A stretch of 54,168 nucleotides of DNA from Bacillota bacterium (GCA_023419605.1 JAEZXR010000016.1:1-54168); one strand, 5' to 3'; positions 9,834 through 18,875 are shown, counted from the first letter of the stretch. Numbers and translations are program-made. Notes: generated by a model not told the origin, from the letters alone.

Positions 9834-10001
9834 TTACGGTATCGGCGTGGCTAATGAGGTAATACTGTTTTCTACACTATCAAATCTCGTTTCGTTGCTG
9901 ACACCGGTGGTTCTTCCATGCGTCGCCAGCGGTACCCAGATTGCAATAACCAGTGCGATGGCAATGGCGAAGCCAATAACTGACATAACAACTTTCTTCA
10001 T
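9834..10001 (-). CDS. Pilin-like micro-protein 2 (55 aa)
   Basis: A 55-residue protein, MKKVVMSVIGFAI..., with one hydrophobic helix ending WVPLATHGR and a tail ending ITSLATPIP. It is a paralogue of the flanking micro-proteins. AGGGGAG lies upstream of the ATG. No Gly-x4-Glu type class III prepilin cleavage site is visible, so if it is a pilin it may be used unprocessed. Confidence 0.7.
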   Translation of the reverse strand: MKKVVMSVIGFAIAIALVIAIWVPLATHGRTTGVSNETRFDSVENSITSLATPIP

Positions 10002-10022
10002 ACGACAAAACTCCCCTCAATT

Positions 10023-10181
10023 TTATTTTAATATTTGCTCAACAGCCGGGCCAATGCTTTGACCCCTCTGGTATGCACTTCTTCCAGTTTCCCTGGTGTG
10101 GCTCATTGTGGGTACAATTACAGCCAAAACCAGAGCCAGCCCCATGGCCAGGGCAATAACGGACAGGATAACTTTTCGCAT
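10023..10181 (-). CDS. Pilin-like micro-protein 3 (52 aa)
   Basis: A 52-residue protein, MRKVILSVIALAMG..., with one hydrophobic helix ending VIVPTMSHTR and the tail GRSAYQRGQSIGPAVEQILK. The ATG at 10181 is chosen because GGGAGGTG lies upstream; an earlier in-frame start would overlap the TadC-like gene. It directly follows the second TadB/TadC-like pair, which is the usual place for the secreted subunit of a Tad-type machine. Confidence 0.7.
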   Translation of the reverse strand: MRKVILSVIALAMGLALVLAVIVPTMSHTRETGRSAYQRGQSIGPAVEQILK

Positions 10182-10203
10182 CGCGCCTGCACCTCCCTTA
10201 CCA

Positions 10204-11331
10204 TCAAAAAACATTGAAAGCCTGAAAAACCATATCCAGCATAGGCTTCATCAGCAGGTTTCCCAGCTCGAAAATGATGGGAGTGACACTGACAAAGGCG
10301 ATTACATCTACGATATCAACGTCTTCCTCTGCCGTCAGCAGCATCTCCTCTTCCTTCTCCAGCTTGTTTCTTTCCAGGATTTCCATGGCGACAGCTTTGT
10401 CCACCATGGAATAGACCCGGATGACATCTACCAACTTTGAGAATCTGCGGTTTTGCACCGAGCTCCGCAGATTTTCCAGCGCCTGTTCCCGGTCCGCCTG
10501 AAAATCCCCCACGCAGCGCTTCAGCTGCTTGCTGCAGGCTTTGGCGGCATTCCCCATTTCCTTCAGTATGTAGATGGTTTTAAAGCCACGGATGCTTCCC
10601 AGCAGTTCGAATATGTTTTCCAGCTTTACCACTTCATTTCTGTATTTACTGCTCAACAGGAGCCTTCGCAGTAAAAGCACCACTTCCGGGAGGAAAAATG
10701 AACCCAAAATCAAGGCCGCAGTTTTCAGGTCCAATATGCGAAGACCATTTACGCTGTTATAGGTCCGTACAATGGCCTTGGCCCTCTCTTCCACGGCCTC
10801 CCTGTTCTCCTCCGCCATTTCATCCGCCAGGGCGGACTTCACTGTCTCCAGCCTCCTGCTTTCATCCATCCGTTCCATATTCTTCTCTCCGATGCGGCCC
10901 AGAACAGCCTTATACAGGGCAAAATTGTATTTATAGTCCTGCGCCCGGGCCGTTTCAAAGAGATTGATGTCTACCGACGATTTGGAGATAATGGAAATCT
11001 TCATGACATCGATATTGGTATACCGCACTGTTAAAAGCACCAGACTTACGATGACAAGGGAAACCAGTTTATAAAAGTACAAGGTCCGGACCTTCATGCC
11101 GGATTCCGCTTTTCGCAGGAGGCTTCGGCTGGCCCTGTAAATACTGTTGTTTTCATTCCGTGTTATCCAGCCTGTAAGGAAACTGAAAAGCCGGCTGTCT
11201 GCCAATGCTTCCACCGTAATCTTTTTCCGCTGACGAAAAACCTGGGATTTAATGGGGTAGATGCTGATCAACAAGCCTGCAATAAGCAGCAGCAGCCCGC
11301 ATACCCCTAATAAAATCAATACTGTGCGCAT
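10204..11331 (-). CDS. Divergent TadC-like inner-membrane platform protein (second motor)
   Basis: 375 residues with an N-terminal membrane helix (residues 3-25), another near 90-103, one near 205-220 (ILGSFFLPEVVLLL) and a C-terminal hydrophobic helix (VDVIAFVSVTPIIFELG). This matches the type II secretion F-domain layout of TadB/TadC proteins, although the sequence is diverged. It follows the TadB-like gene and the second ATPase and precedes the micro-pilins, so it is called the TadC half of a second platform. GAGTTGAGGTCAC precedes the ATG. Confidence 0.65.
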   Translation of the reverse strand: MRTVLILLGVCGLLLLIAGLLISIYPIKSQVFRQRKKITVEALADSRLFSFLTGWITRNENNSIYRASRSLLRKAESGMKVRTLYFYKLVSLVIVSLVLLTVRYTNIDVMKISIISKSSVDINLFETARAQDYKYNFALYKAVLGRIGEKNMERMDESRRLETVKSALADEMAEENREAVEERAKAIVRTYNSVNGLRILDLKTAALILGSFFLPEVVLLLRRLLLSSKYRNEVVKLENIFELLGSIRGFKTIYILKEMGNAAKACSKQLKRCVGDFQADREQALENLRSSVQNRRFSKLVDVIRVYSMVDKAVAMEILERNKLEKEEEMLLTAEEDVDIVDVIAFVSVTPIIFELGNLLMKPMLDMVFQAFNVF

Positions 11332-11383
11332 GTGACCTCAACTCCTTTCTGCTTTTATGTGCTATTTCCGTTCCATGATACAT

Positions 11384-11421
11384 GAGGACACACCCCTGAT
11401 GAACCATCGGGGAATGTCCCC
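11384..11421. repeat. REP-like palindromic repeat, copy 2 (inverted)
   Basis: The reverse complement of this stretch matches 1-40 except for a few bases in the loop and one near the end. The two copies bracket the 11 kb block from micro-pilins to secreted proteins in opposite orientation. It lies in the 150-base gap between the second TadB-like and TadC-like genes. Confidence 0.7.
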
Positions 11422-11483
11422 AAGTCTCACTCCACTCCCTCAGTGGACAAATCGGGGTCTTGGAGAGTGAGGGTTAATTTCCC

Positions 11484-12467
11484 TTACAGCCTTCGCAGTA
11501 CCCGCACCACAACCAAGGATAACAAGGAGTACCCAATAATCCTCGAAATGATCACATTGGATCTGGCATCGATCAGCACCCCGACATCGTTCCCCAGAAT
11601 TGCAGTATTCAGCCAGAAGATGGCAGGAATACTGAAAATGGAAGCAGCTACCGCAAACAATTCGTACCAGATCAGCCGTTTGTTTTTCTTTTTTTCAATG
11701 TTGTTGTACCGTGTCATGGTCTTATTCAGCCTGTAAAGCTGATCGATGAGTTCTCCTCCGTTGCTTTTGTAGTTAATAATCAGAGCAACAAATACGTTAA
11801 ACCATATGTTGTTAAAGTTGTCCCTGAGCTGCATCAAATTGTCTTCGATGTAGGGTGCCTCCGCCGTACGTAGCATCACTCTTGCAAGGCTTTTGTCGAT
11901 GTAGCTGCAGCATTCCTTTAAAGCAGGCTTGACCTTCCTGTGCTTTATAAATGCACTCCGGAATTCATCAATCATCTGGGGGATGTGCCGGCTTATATAA
12001 TGCTTGTACAGGTCAAAGCCCAGCGTAAGAACATAATAGGGGAGGAAGACACTAATGGCAAACAGGAGAAGCTTCACATACCAGAGCTGCCCTACATTCC
12101 GAAGCAGAAATATATTTAAAATACTTAGGAAAACTAAGCCCAATAAAATCAGGTTTGAGCACAGCTTTACCCTTTCCGCTTCCAGCTGTCCCATGGACAA
12201 TTGAAGCTTTATATCCTCCCGCAGCATTCTCAATGGCTGTATGGACGTCATCCGATCCAGAATACCGGCCATCTTTGAATTTCCGCCTTTGATTCCGCCT
12301 CTCCCCGGCCTGTACAGAAAACTGCTTTTTATGTTGTAGGTGTTCATGCCGACCCCTGCAAACAGCAGCATAATTCCCACAATTAGAAATGTCGCCGATA
12401 CCCGGTGACTTCGGACGACTTCCAGCACAAGGACAGCCGTTTCCGCTATCCGGTCCGTATATTGCAT
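11484..12467 (-). CDS. Divergent TadB-like inner-membrane platform protein (second motor)
   Basis: 327 residues. Membrane helices are seen near 25-45, 118-155 (two adjacent), 255-275 and at the C terminus (IIGYSLLSLVVVRVL). The cytoplasmic part between them has the helical character of a T2SSF domain (FRSAFIKHRKVKPALKE). It lies 16 bases after the second CpaF-like ATPase, the normal TadA-TadB order. AAGGTG precedes the ATG. Sequence similarity to classical TadB is weak by eye, so the assignment leans on context. Confidence 0.65.
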   Translation of the reverse strand: MQYTDRIAETAVLVLEVVRSHRVSATFLIVGIMLLFAGVGMNTYNIKSSFLYRPGRGGIKGGNSKMAGILDRMTSIQPLRMLREDIKLQLSMGQLEAERVKLCSNLILLGLVFLSILNIFLLRNVGQLWYVKLLLFAISVFLPYYVLTLGFDLYKHYISRHIPQMIDEFRSAFIKHRKVKPALKECCSYIDKSLARVMLRTAEAPYIEDNLMQLRDNFNNIWFNVFVALIINYKSNGGELIDQLYRLNKTMTRYNNIEKKKNKRLIWYELFAVAASIFSIPAIFWLNTAILGNDVGVLIDARSNVIISRIIGYSLLSLVVVRVLRRL

Positions 12468-12482
12468 AGCGCCAGCACCTTC

Positions 12483-14066
12483 TTACATATATTCATACAA
12501 ACCTTCTTCTCCTTCCCCGATGACAAACAGCACCTTCAGCTGTTCGGCCTCCGCCCGGTTCATTTCATATTCGAGGCAGGATTCTATCATCGGGGAGCTT
12601 ACCCCCTCCCGGTTTACCAGGTACTTATCCCTCTCCCTTTCGTAGGAAAACAGATCCCTCACCGCATAGGACATCTCCGCTTCCAGTGCCACGATCTCCG
12701 AAACCTTGGCAATATACCTTCTTCCGGTATCCCTGTCCAATTTCACATGAAGCACCAGATCTACGGCATCTGCAATATCGAACTGGGCTTCCCTGTAATC
12801 CGTATAGTAGCCGGTCTGCATCAAAAGCTGACGCAGGTCATGAATCATTCGTCGTACACCGCTGGAGTGGAAGGTAAATAAACTTCCTCTGGCCTGCCGC
12901 ACCATGGCCTTTATCATTTCAAAAGCCTCCAGGTGGCTTCGCACCTCTCCCAGGATAATGATATCCCTGTTAAACCGGAAAAACATCTCCAGTATCTGCG
13001 CAGGTGTGAAGTCCTTGCCGTATTGGAATTCAATCACATTCTTCTCCGGGTATTTGCCGGAAATGTTAAGCTCATGAATGTTTTCCGCCAGCCCAATGGA
13101 CAGGTCATCATCCAGGTTTTTTATCACCAGCTCGTCTGCGGCGGTGGTCTTTCCAGCCCCCTGTTCGCCGATGATGGCGATGTTCCGCCTACCCTTTCGG
13201 ATCAGCAGTTCCAGTACATCGTAAATTTTATCGCCCCTGGAGGTTACCTTTTTGCTGTTGCCTCTGCTGAGCTCCTGGATACTTTTGCGTCCAAAGAAAT
13301 TATTCTTCTTCCCCTGTGAAACCGTTTTATACACAAAAAGCCGGATACTCACAATAAAATACCTGGACAGCGGAGGTCGCGCTGCTGTTACCCTGAAACC
13401 GTTCAATAGTGTTGCATAAATGATGGGCTCCCCCGCATTCATTTCTTCCCGGGAGGACGCTGCCAACCTGTTTTCCACGATACGGCTGTAGTACTCCTCG
13501 CTGCTGAATTTGAATTGGGGGTTGGGAATCCTCCTCTTGATCCCCTTGTACTGGATCCATATATAATCATACCGGTTGCAGGCAACCTCGTTGAAATCAC
13601 TTTCAAAAACCAGCTCATCCAGAATGCTGTATCCATACAATTCCTGGTAGCATATCTGTGCCAGCTTTTGCAGCTTTCTGTCAAAACTGTCGTATTGATT
13701 TACGGAATACTTTTGAAAGTACTCCTCAATCTCCTCATCAATAGGTTTCCTGGGATATTCTTCATCTCCCGAGTAGATATTTTTATAGTAGTTTACAGGA
13801 TACTGCCGCAGGATATCATCAATATTATCCCGATGGATGAGTTCCTTCAATTCCGCCAGGATGAAGCAGATCCTGTTGCGGGTAAACTCCCGGGCCTCTT
13901 CTTTCCCCTGGGTTGCCATGGACTTCAGATCCTGCTCATATTCGGATATTTTATAGTAAACCTCACTCTTGCTCTTATCTGCTGTACCGGCAACTCTGGC
14001 TGTGTTCATTCTTTCGTCTACCAGCAGCATCAATTCCTGTAGTTTTATAGCATCAGTGCTGCTCAT
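12483..14066 (-). CDS. Second, divergent CpaF/TadA-type secretion ATPase
   Basis: 527 residues, a hexameric AAA-like motor ATPase of the type II/IV secretion family. Visible are an N-terminal helical region (1-130), an N2-type domain (about 145-245), Walker A GEQGAGKT (300-307), Asp box near AENIHEL (327-333), Walker B DIIILGE (368-374) and His box TFHSSG (398-403). It is diverged: Walker B ends GEVRSH rather than GEVRGxEA. It overlaps the TadZ-like gene by 14 bases and is followed by TadB-like and TadC-like genes, so it should drive the second platform. Because the canonical cpaF at 25049 is broken by a prophage, this may be the only intact motor of the cluster in the lysogen. Confidence 0.85.
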   Translation of the reverse strand: MSSTDAIKLQELMLLVDERMNTARVAGTADKSKSEVYYKISEYEQDLKSMATQGKEEAREFTRNRICFILAELKELIHRDNIDDILRQYPVNYYKNIYSGDEEYPRKPIDEEIEEYFQKYSVNQYDSFDRKLQKLAQICYQELYGYSILDELVFESDFNEVACNRYDYIWIQYKGIKRRIPNPQFKFSSEEYYSRIVENRLAASSREEMNAGEPIIYATLLNGFRVTAARPPLSRYFIVSIRLFVYKTVSQGKKNNFFGRKSIQELSRGNSKKVTSRGDKIYDVLELLIRKGRRNIAIIGEQGAGKTTAADELVIKNLDDDLSIGLAENIHELNISGKYPEKNVIEFQYGKDFTPAQILEMFFRFNRDIIILGEVRSHLEAFEMIKAMVRQARGSLFTFHSSGVRRMIHDLRQLLMQTGYYTDYREAQFDIADAVDLVLHVKLDRDTGRRYIAKVSEIVALEAEMSYAVRDLFSYERERDKYLVNREGVSSPMIESCLEYEMNRAEAEQLKVLFVIGEGEEGLYEYM

Positions 14067-14865
14067 AGGCCTCCCCCAGCATGTTCACGATCATGCTTTT
14101 AAAAAAACCCTTCTTCTTTCCCGTTCCCGCAGGCTCCGTATCCAACGGTAACGCCAGTGTCTCTGCCATAAAGGCCGTAATTTCCTTCAGGGAACTGTTG
14201 TACTGCGTCTCATGCTGCCTATACAGCGCCAGCTTATCCTTGTTCTTCATTTCCTGCAATTGATCGCAGGGCGGCAGGGTAAAAACGGGCTTATCCAGTT
14301 TGTAAAGAGAGCTTAACTCCCTGGTATCCGGGTATATATCCCGATAATAGTTAACAACGTAGGCCAGGTCCTTTTCCGTTTTAAACATGCTGCCATCCAG
14401 GCTCTCCCGATCCTGGCACAGGACGTTCAATACAAAATCACTTTTCTGCAGAATCATGTTGGTCAAAATGTTCTCTTTCCCTGCCAGGGTATCGACCAGT
14501 ATAAGGTCGAATTTCCCCTTAAAGTCCCGGAGGAGTTCCTCATAGGCCGATATATTTCTAGCTGCATACGTACCTCCGGTTTTTCTGCTTCCGGTAAAGT
14601 AGACGTTGTCCCTCCGTGCCATGGCTTCAAAAATATTGATATCGCCTCCGGAGGTAATTTTAAAGTTAACAATATCCTCAAGATTCAATTCATTCTCCGG
14701 GATGTTAAACAGGTGCATAAGATTTCCCCGGGCCAAATTCGCACAGCATACCAGTATTTTGAATTTTTCATCCAGCTTCTCAGCCATATGGCTGGCTAGA
14801 TTGTACAAAAGCACGGTTCTACCGGACTTTTGCCCCTGGGACCAGACAGCTACGATTTTCCCCAT
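14053..14865 (-). CDS. TadZ/CpaE-like ParA-family protein with abnormal P-loop
   Basis: 270 residues. The fold looks like MinD/ParA (strand MGKIVAVWSQ, then the P-loop region, then FDLILVDTLAG as Walker B near residue 125), and such proteins position Tad pilus machines. The P-loop reads QGQKSGRT instead of KGGxGKT, with Arg in place of the catalytic Lys, so ATP hydrolysis may be weak or lost. The ATG at 14865 follows AAGGAGG and lies 13 bases after the CpaB gene; the frame stays open up to 15012 without a good start. It overlaps the second ATPase by 14 bases. Confidence 0.75.
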   Translation of the reverse strand: MGKIVAVWSQGQKSGRTVLLYNLASHMAEKLDEKFKILVCCANLARGNLMHLFNIPENELNLEDIVNFKITSGGDINIFEAMARRDNVYFTGSRKTGGTYAARNISAYEELLRDFKGKFDLILVDTLAGKENILTNMILQKSDFVLNVLCQDRESLDGSMFKTEKDLAYVVNYYRDIYPDTRELSSLYKLDKPVFTLPPCDQLQEMKNKDKLALYRQHETQYNSSLKEITAFMAETLALPLDTEPAGTGKKKGFFKSMIVNMLGEAYEQH

Positions 14866-14878
14866 AGAACATTCCTCC

Positions 14879-15616
14879 TTAATTTGTCTTCTGCGGCAGT
14901 TTATCCGCAGAAATCTGGCCTTTGGGTCTCTCTGCCGGTTTTCCCAGGTATTCCTCCGGAATTTGAAACTCTTCTTCCGGAGGATTCTGGGTTGTATCAC
15001 AGTACAATTCAAACATCAGCTTGCCCAGTTCTCTGGCCACATAGATTTTATTCCTCTGGTCATCATCCAGCACCAGCCTCGCAAAGGCCTTTTTATTAGC
15101 CCCGTTGGCCCCCAGGCTTACTCCGTTTTCGTCCAGGATATCTTCTACCTTTATCTTGGAGAGTACCCGTTTGGGTATGGACTTTACGTCCTTGGGCGCC
15201 ATCTTTATATCGATATAGGAACCTTTTTTTATCAGGTTCGCCAGGCGTTCTTCCACTTCCATGGGAAGTACAATCACTCTTTCATTTTCGTCATACCATT
15301 TTTCCCTGGGAAGCAGTTCATAGCTTCGTATATAATCCTCCTGCCCGATAAAGGCTGCAGTCTTTGTCCCTACTGCTTTTGCCGGGTCAGTGATCATGCG
15401 GCTGTTATAGGCGGATTCCTTTATGGTTCTAAGCCCCAGCATATCCTCGTTGAGGATGCTCCCAGGCTGGATGGGCACTTTTGCAACTACCACCTGGTAC
15501 CGTCGTTCCCTATCGAACTCATATTTCCCCATCAATCCCCACACTACACCCGCAGTGAGAATCATAAAAATCCCAAAGCAGATCAGGGTGGTTTTAATAA
15601 TAATTCTTTTATTCAT
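14879..15616 (-). CDS. cpaB: CpaB-like Flp pilus assembly protein (SAF domain)
   Basis: 245 residues. One N-terminal membrane helix (residues 7-30) is followed by a SAF domain (VVVAKVPIQPGSILNEDMLG, about 42-61) and the RcpC/CpaB core, in which VIVLPMEVEERLANLIKKG and GSYIDIKM match the family. CpaB proteins act at the cell envelope in Flp pilus assembly. It overlaps the kinase gene by 8 bases, suggesting translational coupling. The C terminus is a Pro/Glu-rich tail not typical of the family. Confidence 0.85.
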   Translation of the reverse strand: MNKRIIIKTTLICFGIFMILTAGVVWGLMGKYEFDRERRYQVVVAKVPIQPGSILNEDMLGLRTIKESAYNSRMITDPAKAVGTKTAAFIGQEDYIRSYELLPREKWYDENERVIVLPMEVEERLANLIKKGSYIDIKMAPKDVKSIPKRVLSKIKVEDILDENGVSLGANGANKKAFARLVLDDDQRNKIYVARELGKLMFELYCDTTQNPPEEEFQIPEEYLGKPAERPKGQISADKLPQKTN

Positions 15617-17294
15617 TGATCATGTCCCTCCGGCCGGTTCTCTTGAAAATGCCTCCGATTTTATTTTTCATCCGTTCCCCTAAAGGAACCTCCGGCAATA
15701 TGCTAAAGCAGGCAAAAATATTTCTATATTCATCCCGGTGTCTCTTCCATGCTGTTTTTGCATAAGGAGCCGCGTCCAGGTTCTTGCACCGTTCCCGTTC
15801 CGCATTGTATTCCAGTCTGCCTGCATAACATTGATCACCAAAGAACTGCTTTACCAGGGTTTCAGGGAGATTAACCCCCTCTCTGTACTCCCAGGCTATA
15901 AACCGTACCTTTCTTGCAGAAACATTGTACTCCCGCCTGAAATACTCCATATATTCCTGGAATTCCAAAAGAACGTCCATATTGGCCCTGGCCGCGACAA
16001 TATTGTAATCCGACTTCTGGAGGGCCACCCTTATTTCCGGGTCCGAAAATCCTCTTCCGGTTACGAGAACGGTTACATCGTAGTTTTTATAGGCTTCCTC
16101 TACCACTTTCCCTATATCCGCCTCAGAAAATGTTTCCTTCTCTTCCGAACTATTCACAGCTGAAAGGATGTACAGATTACCACAGTCCCCCAGCTTGATA
16201 CAAAGCCGTTCAAAGGCATCGAAGTTAAGCTGATTCTCTCTCAAAGCCTCTACAAACCGCTCATCTCCGGTTTTCCCCTTCTCTGCTCTTTCCTTCAGTA
16301 ATTGGCCCAGGCGCAGATAAAAGTTCACCTTGGTTGAACGCCTGTCCAGGTCCATCAGCAGCACTTTAAATTCCGTCATCCGTGCAAGGGTACAGGCCAT
16401 TTCGCAAGCGAACTCCGTGTTATCCACCACTGTCAGTATGAGCTTTTTAAAGCCTACATACCGGGTTTTCATACTTCCGTAAACACCCGGTTTGTTTTCC
16501 CCCGTTTCTCTCAACCCTTCTTCCAGACCGTCGAGATCACGCAATAATTCAAAAACGGATTGATACCGTTCATGGGGGTTTATCCTTACACAGTGTGCGA
16601 TAATTTCTTCCATCTTTTCAGAAAGATTTTGATTGTACTCCCGTATGGGCTTCACTTCAAAAGGAGGGGTATTGGGATTCTTGCCCGTAAGAAGGTGGTG
16701 CAGTGTGACACCAAGGCTGTAAATATCTGAAACTGCACTGGTCTGTGCGGCTCCGTATTGCTCCGGTGCCGCATACCCCCGGGTTCCTATGTACAGGGTA
16801 TCGCTGTCCGATCCCTTCTTGTATTCTCTTGCAATCCCAAAGTCAATGAGCTTCACGCTGCCCTGCGGGGTTACCATAATATTGGACGGCTTCATATCCC
16901 GGTAGATAATGGGGTTAGGGGAAAATCCATGCAAGTAGGCAAGGACATCGCAGATTTGTCTCGTCCATGTGATTACCTGTTTTTCCTCAAAACATACCCC
17001 ACGCTCCAATTCCTTGTCCAGAGAGACACCTTCAATATAGTCGGCGATGATAAAAATGCATTCTTCATTCTCCACAATATCAAAAATCCGGGGAAGGGCA
17101 GGGTGATTCAAACGCTTTAGCATATTGCATTCTACCAGCAAATCCGTCCCCATGCTGCTCCTTTTGCTCATTTCCTTGACGGCCCACAGGGTATCCAGCT
17201 TTATGTTCCGTGCCAGGTATACCGTCCCCATGCCGCCCTTGCCCAAAATGTCCAAAATCTCATATTTACCGTCAAATATATCTCCAGCTTTCAT
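15609..17294 (-). CDS. Ser/Thr protein kinase fused to a ParA/CpaE-like domain
   Basis: 561 residues. Residues 1-265 form a Hanks-type kinase: glycine loop GKGGMG (18-23), Lys40, catalytic loop YRDMKPSN (131-138; Tyr replaces the usual His of HRD), DFG (151-153), APE (176-178). Residues about 275-520 are not kinase: LILTVVDNTEFACEMACTLA and VLLMDLDRRS look like a ParA/MinD-type domain (the DLDRRS strand) that lacks a P-loop. No PASTA or membrane segment is seen, so it is probably cytosolic. It sits between an FHA gene and CpaB, so it likely phosphorylates the FHA partner or Tad parts to control assembly. The fusion is unusual. ATG start after GGGGGTGG. Confidence 0.9.
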   Translation of the reverse strand: MKAGDIFDGKYEILDILGKGGMGTVYLARNIKLDTLWAVKEMSKRSSMGTDLLVECNMLKRLNHPALPRIFDIVENEECIFIIADYIEGVSLDKELERGVCFEEKQVITWTRQICDVLAYLHGFSPNPIIYRDMKPSNIMVTPQGSVKLIDFGIAREYKKGSDSDTLYIGTRGYAAPEQYGAAQTSAVSDIYSLGVTLHHLLTGKNPNTPPFEVKPIREYNQNLSEKMEEIIAHCVRINPHERYQSVFELLRDLDGLEEGLRETGENKPGVYGSMKTRYVGFKKLILTVVDNTEFACEMACTLARMTEFKVLLMDLDRRSTKVNFYLRLGQLLKERAEKGKTGDERFVEALRENQLNFDAFERLCIKLGDCGNLYILSAVNSSEEKETFSEADIGKVVEEAYKNYDVTVLVTGRGFSDPEIRVALQKSDYNIVAARANMDVLLEFQEYMEYFRREYNVSARKVRFIAWEYREGVNLPETLVKQFFGDQCYAGRLEYNAERERCKNLDAAPYAKTAWKRHRDEYRNIFACFSILPEVPLGERMKNKIGGIFKRTGRRDMINE

Positions 17295-17327
17295 TTCCTT
17301 CCACCCCCTGCCATTCCTTTACTGTAC

Positions 17328-18875
17328 CTATTTTGCCGCACCATCTCTAAATAGGAATCTGCTGTTGGCCAATATAATCTGATCCTTGTCTCGAACTTCA
17401 AACTCTATATTGCTATCGATGCGCACATCGTTTACAAAGGTTCCGTTCCTGGAGTTTAAATCCTTGATGTAATACATTCCATCCCGTTGAATAAATTCTG
17501 CATGCATCTTCCCTATGGCATTGTTTACTACAACATAATCCACCTGATCTTTGAGCCTCCCGATGACAAATTCAGGCTTGTCGAGGATGATTTTCTCTTC
17601 CGCTCCATCCTTTTCCAGCTGCAGATAGGGAGGCTTTGGGCTCATGGGCTCTAAAGGCACGGTTCCGCTACCTCCAAATCCCAGGAGGGTTGTTGCATCC
17701 CTGAATTCCGCTGAAGCAGCCACTTCCTCCTTATGCTCTACTTTCCCAACATCCGCTGGAGGTATTTTCTCCTTATTTGTTTCCTCCGGAACTGTTTTTA
17801 ACGGCTTTTTCATTGGAAACGCTACCACTCTGGCTGGATTTTTCACTATGGTCCTGTTTTTCGGGTCCAGCAGCTTGCGTAGAAGAAGGAAGTCCACAGC
17901 TCCCAGAATGAGGGCAAAGGCTCCATAGGTCGTCGTAGTGTCTTCACTGAGCGAATCCAGTACGCGGGAATTTACAGCTGCAATCAGGATTCCGGCAATC
18001 ACTACCTGTAATAGCACCACTACTGGCACCACCGGTGTTTTATATCCTAACTGAAGTCTTTTTTCCGCCGCTTTGGCCTCTTTCTTTTTATTCTCCCGGG
18101 TTTCAGTTTTTTCTTTACTTTCCGGCGTCATAATGGGAGGTATTTTAAGCTTTGTCCCCTTATCCGCTTCCTCTTTCCTTTTGTTCATATCCTGTTTTGG
18201 AAGTGCCAGCGATGCGAACATTTGCTTTGGAAGGATATCAGCAGGCTTCTTTTCTACCCTTAAAGCTCCCTCCTGATTTGGGGTGCTTATGTCTTTGCAT
18301 TTAAAATCCAGCAGCAATTTGTGAAGATCCCCTATACTGAAGGCTTCTCTTTTTGCATCAATCAGTATGCGCTGCAAAAGCCCATTTCCAACCTCTTCCA
18401 TGTCAACGGTAAACATGATCAGCTTCACCAGAAACTCTTTGAAGGTTTGCTCCCCACCAGTTTCCTTCTGTATAGGCAGGTATACCAGCGATACGTCCAG
18501 AGTATTGGGGTTTACATACATAAATTCATCATCCAGCAGAAAAAGATTCTCCCGCAGAAGATAATTCCTCGCCTCCAGCAGTGTCCGGGTCATGCTCTCC
18601 AGTATACGTACAAATTCCTCTTCCCTTATCTTTCTTCTTTTTAAGAACTGTCCCAGAGACTGCCTGGAGGTTATGTTATAATAGAACCCCAGTGATTGGT
18701 CCTTTTGCCTCACATCCAACGGTAATATGCCTTCTCTGGGGTTACTGGCAATCATATCTACCTGGTAGTTGTGCAGCTTTTCCCCTGCATCTCCGCGAAT
18801 CACCAGATAGCTTCCTGCAATTCCGCTTTCATAGGTAAACTGGAATCTTTCCTTTAGATCCTGTGCCGTCAACAT
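17328..18875 (-). CDS. FHA-domain membrane protein (DUF6382-like N terminus)
   Basis: 515 residues. The N-terminal 200 residues (FYYNITSRQSLGQFLKRRKI and the following helices) match the cytosolic domain found before FHA modules in Clostridia (DUF6382). Two hydrophobic helices follow (VVPVVVLLQVVIAGILIAAV near 280-300, then FALILGAVDFLLL). The last 90 residues are an FHA domain: IGR, then GKMHAEF (usual form SRxHAxF), then LNSRNGTFVN. FHA domains bind phosphothreonine, so the neighbouring kinase is the obvious partner. The gene follows the TadE gene and precedes the kinase by 33 bases. Start ATG after AGGAAGG. Confidence 0.88.
   Translation of the reverse strand: MLTAQDLKERFQFTYESGIAGSYLVIRGDAGEKLHNYQVDMIASNPREGILPLDVRQKDQSLGFYYNITSRQSLGQFLKRRKIREEEFVRILESMTRTLLEARNYLLRENLFLLDDEFMYVNPNTLDVSLVYLPIQKETGGEQTFKEFLVKLIMFTVDMEEVGNGLLQRILIDAKREAFSIGDLHKLLLDFKCKDISTPNQEGALRVEKKPADILPKQMFASLALPKQDMNKRKEEADKGTKLKIPPIMTPESKEKTETRENKKKEAKAAEKRLQLGYKTPVVPVVVLLQVVIAGILIAAVNSRVLDSLSEDTTTTYGAFALILGAVDFLLLRKLLDPKNRTIVKNPARVVAFPMKKPLKTVPEETNKEKIPPADVGKVEHKEEVAASAEFRDATTLLGFGGSGTVPLEPMSPKPPYLQLEKDGAEEKIILDKPEFVIGRLKDQVDYVVVNNAIGKMHAEFIQRDGMYYIKDLNSRNGTFVNDVRIDSNIEFEVRDKDQIILANSRFLFRDGAAK

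Noticed and set aside
14606..15619. A 337-codon plus-strand open frame opposite the TadZ-like and CpaB genes
   Set aside because: It runs across two well-supported minus-strand genes, has no ribosome site and encodes no recognisable domain, so it is a shadow frame.
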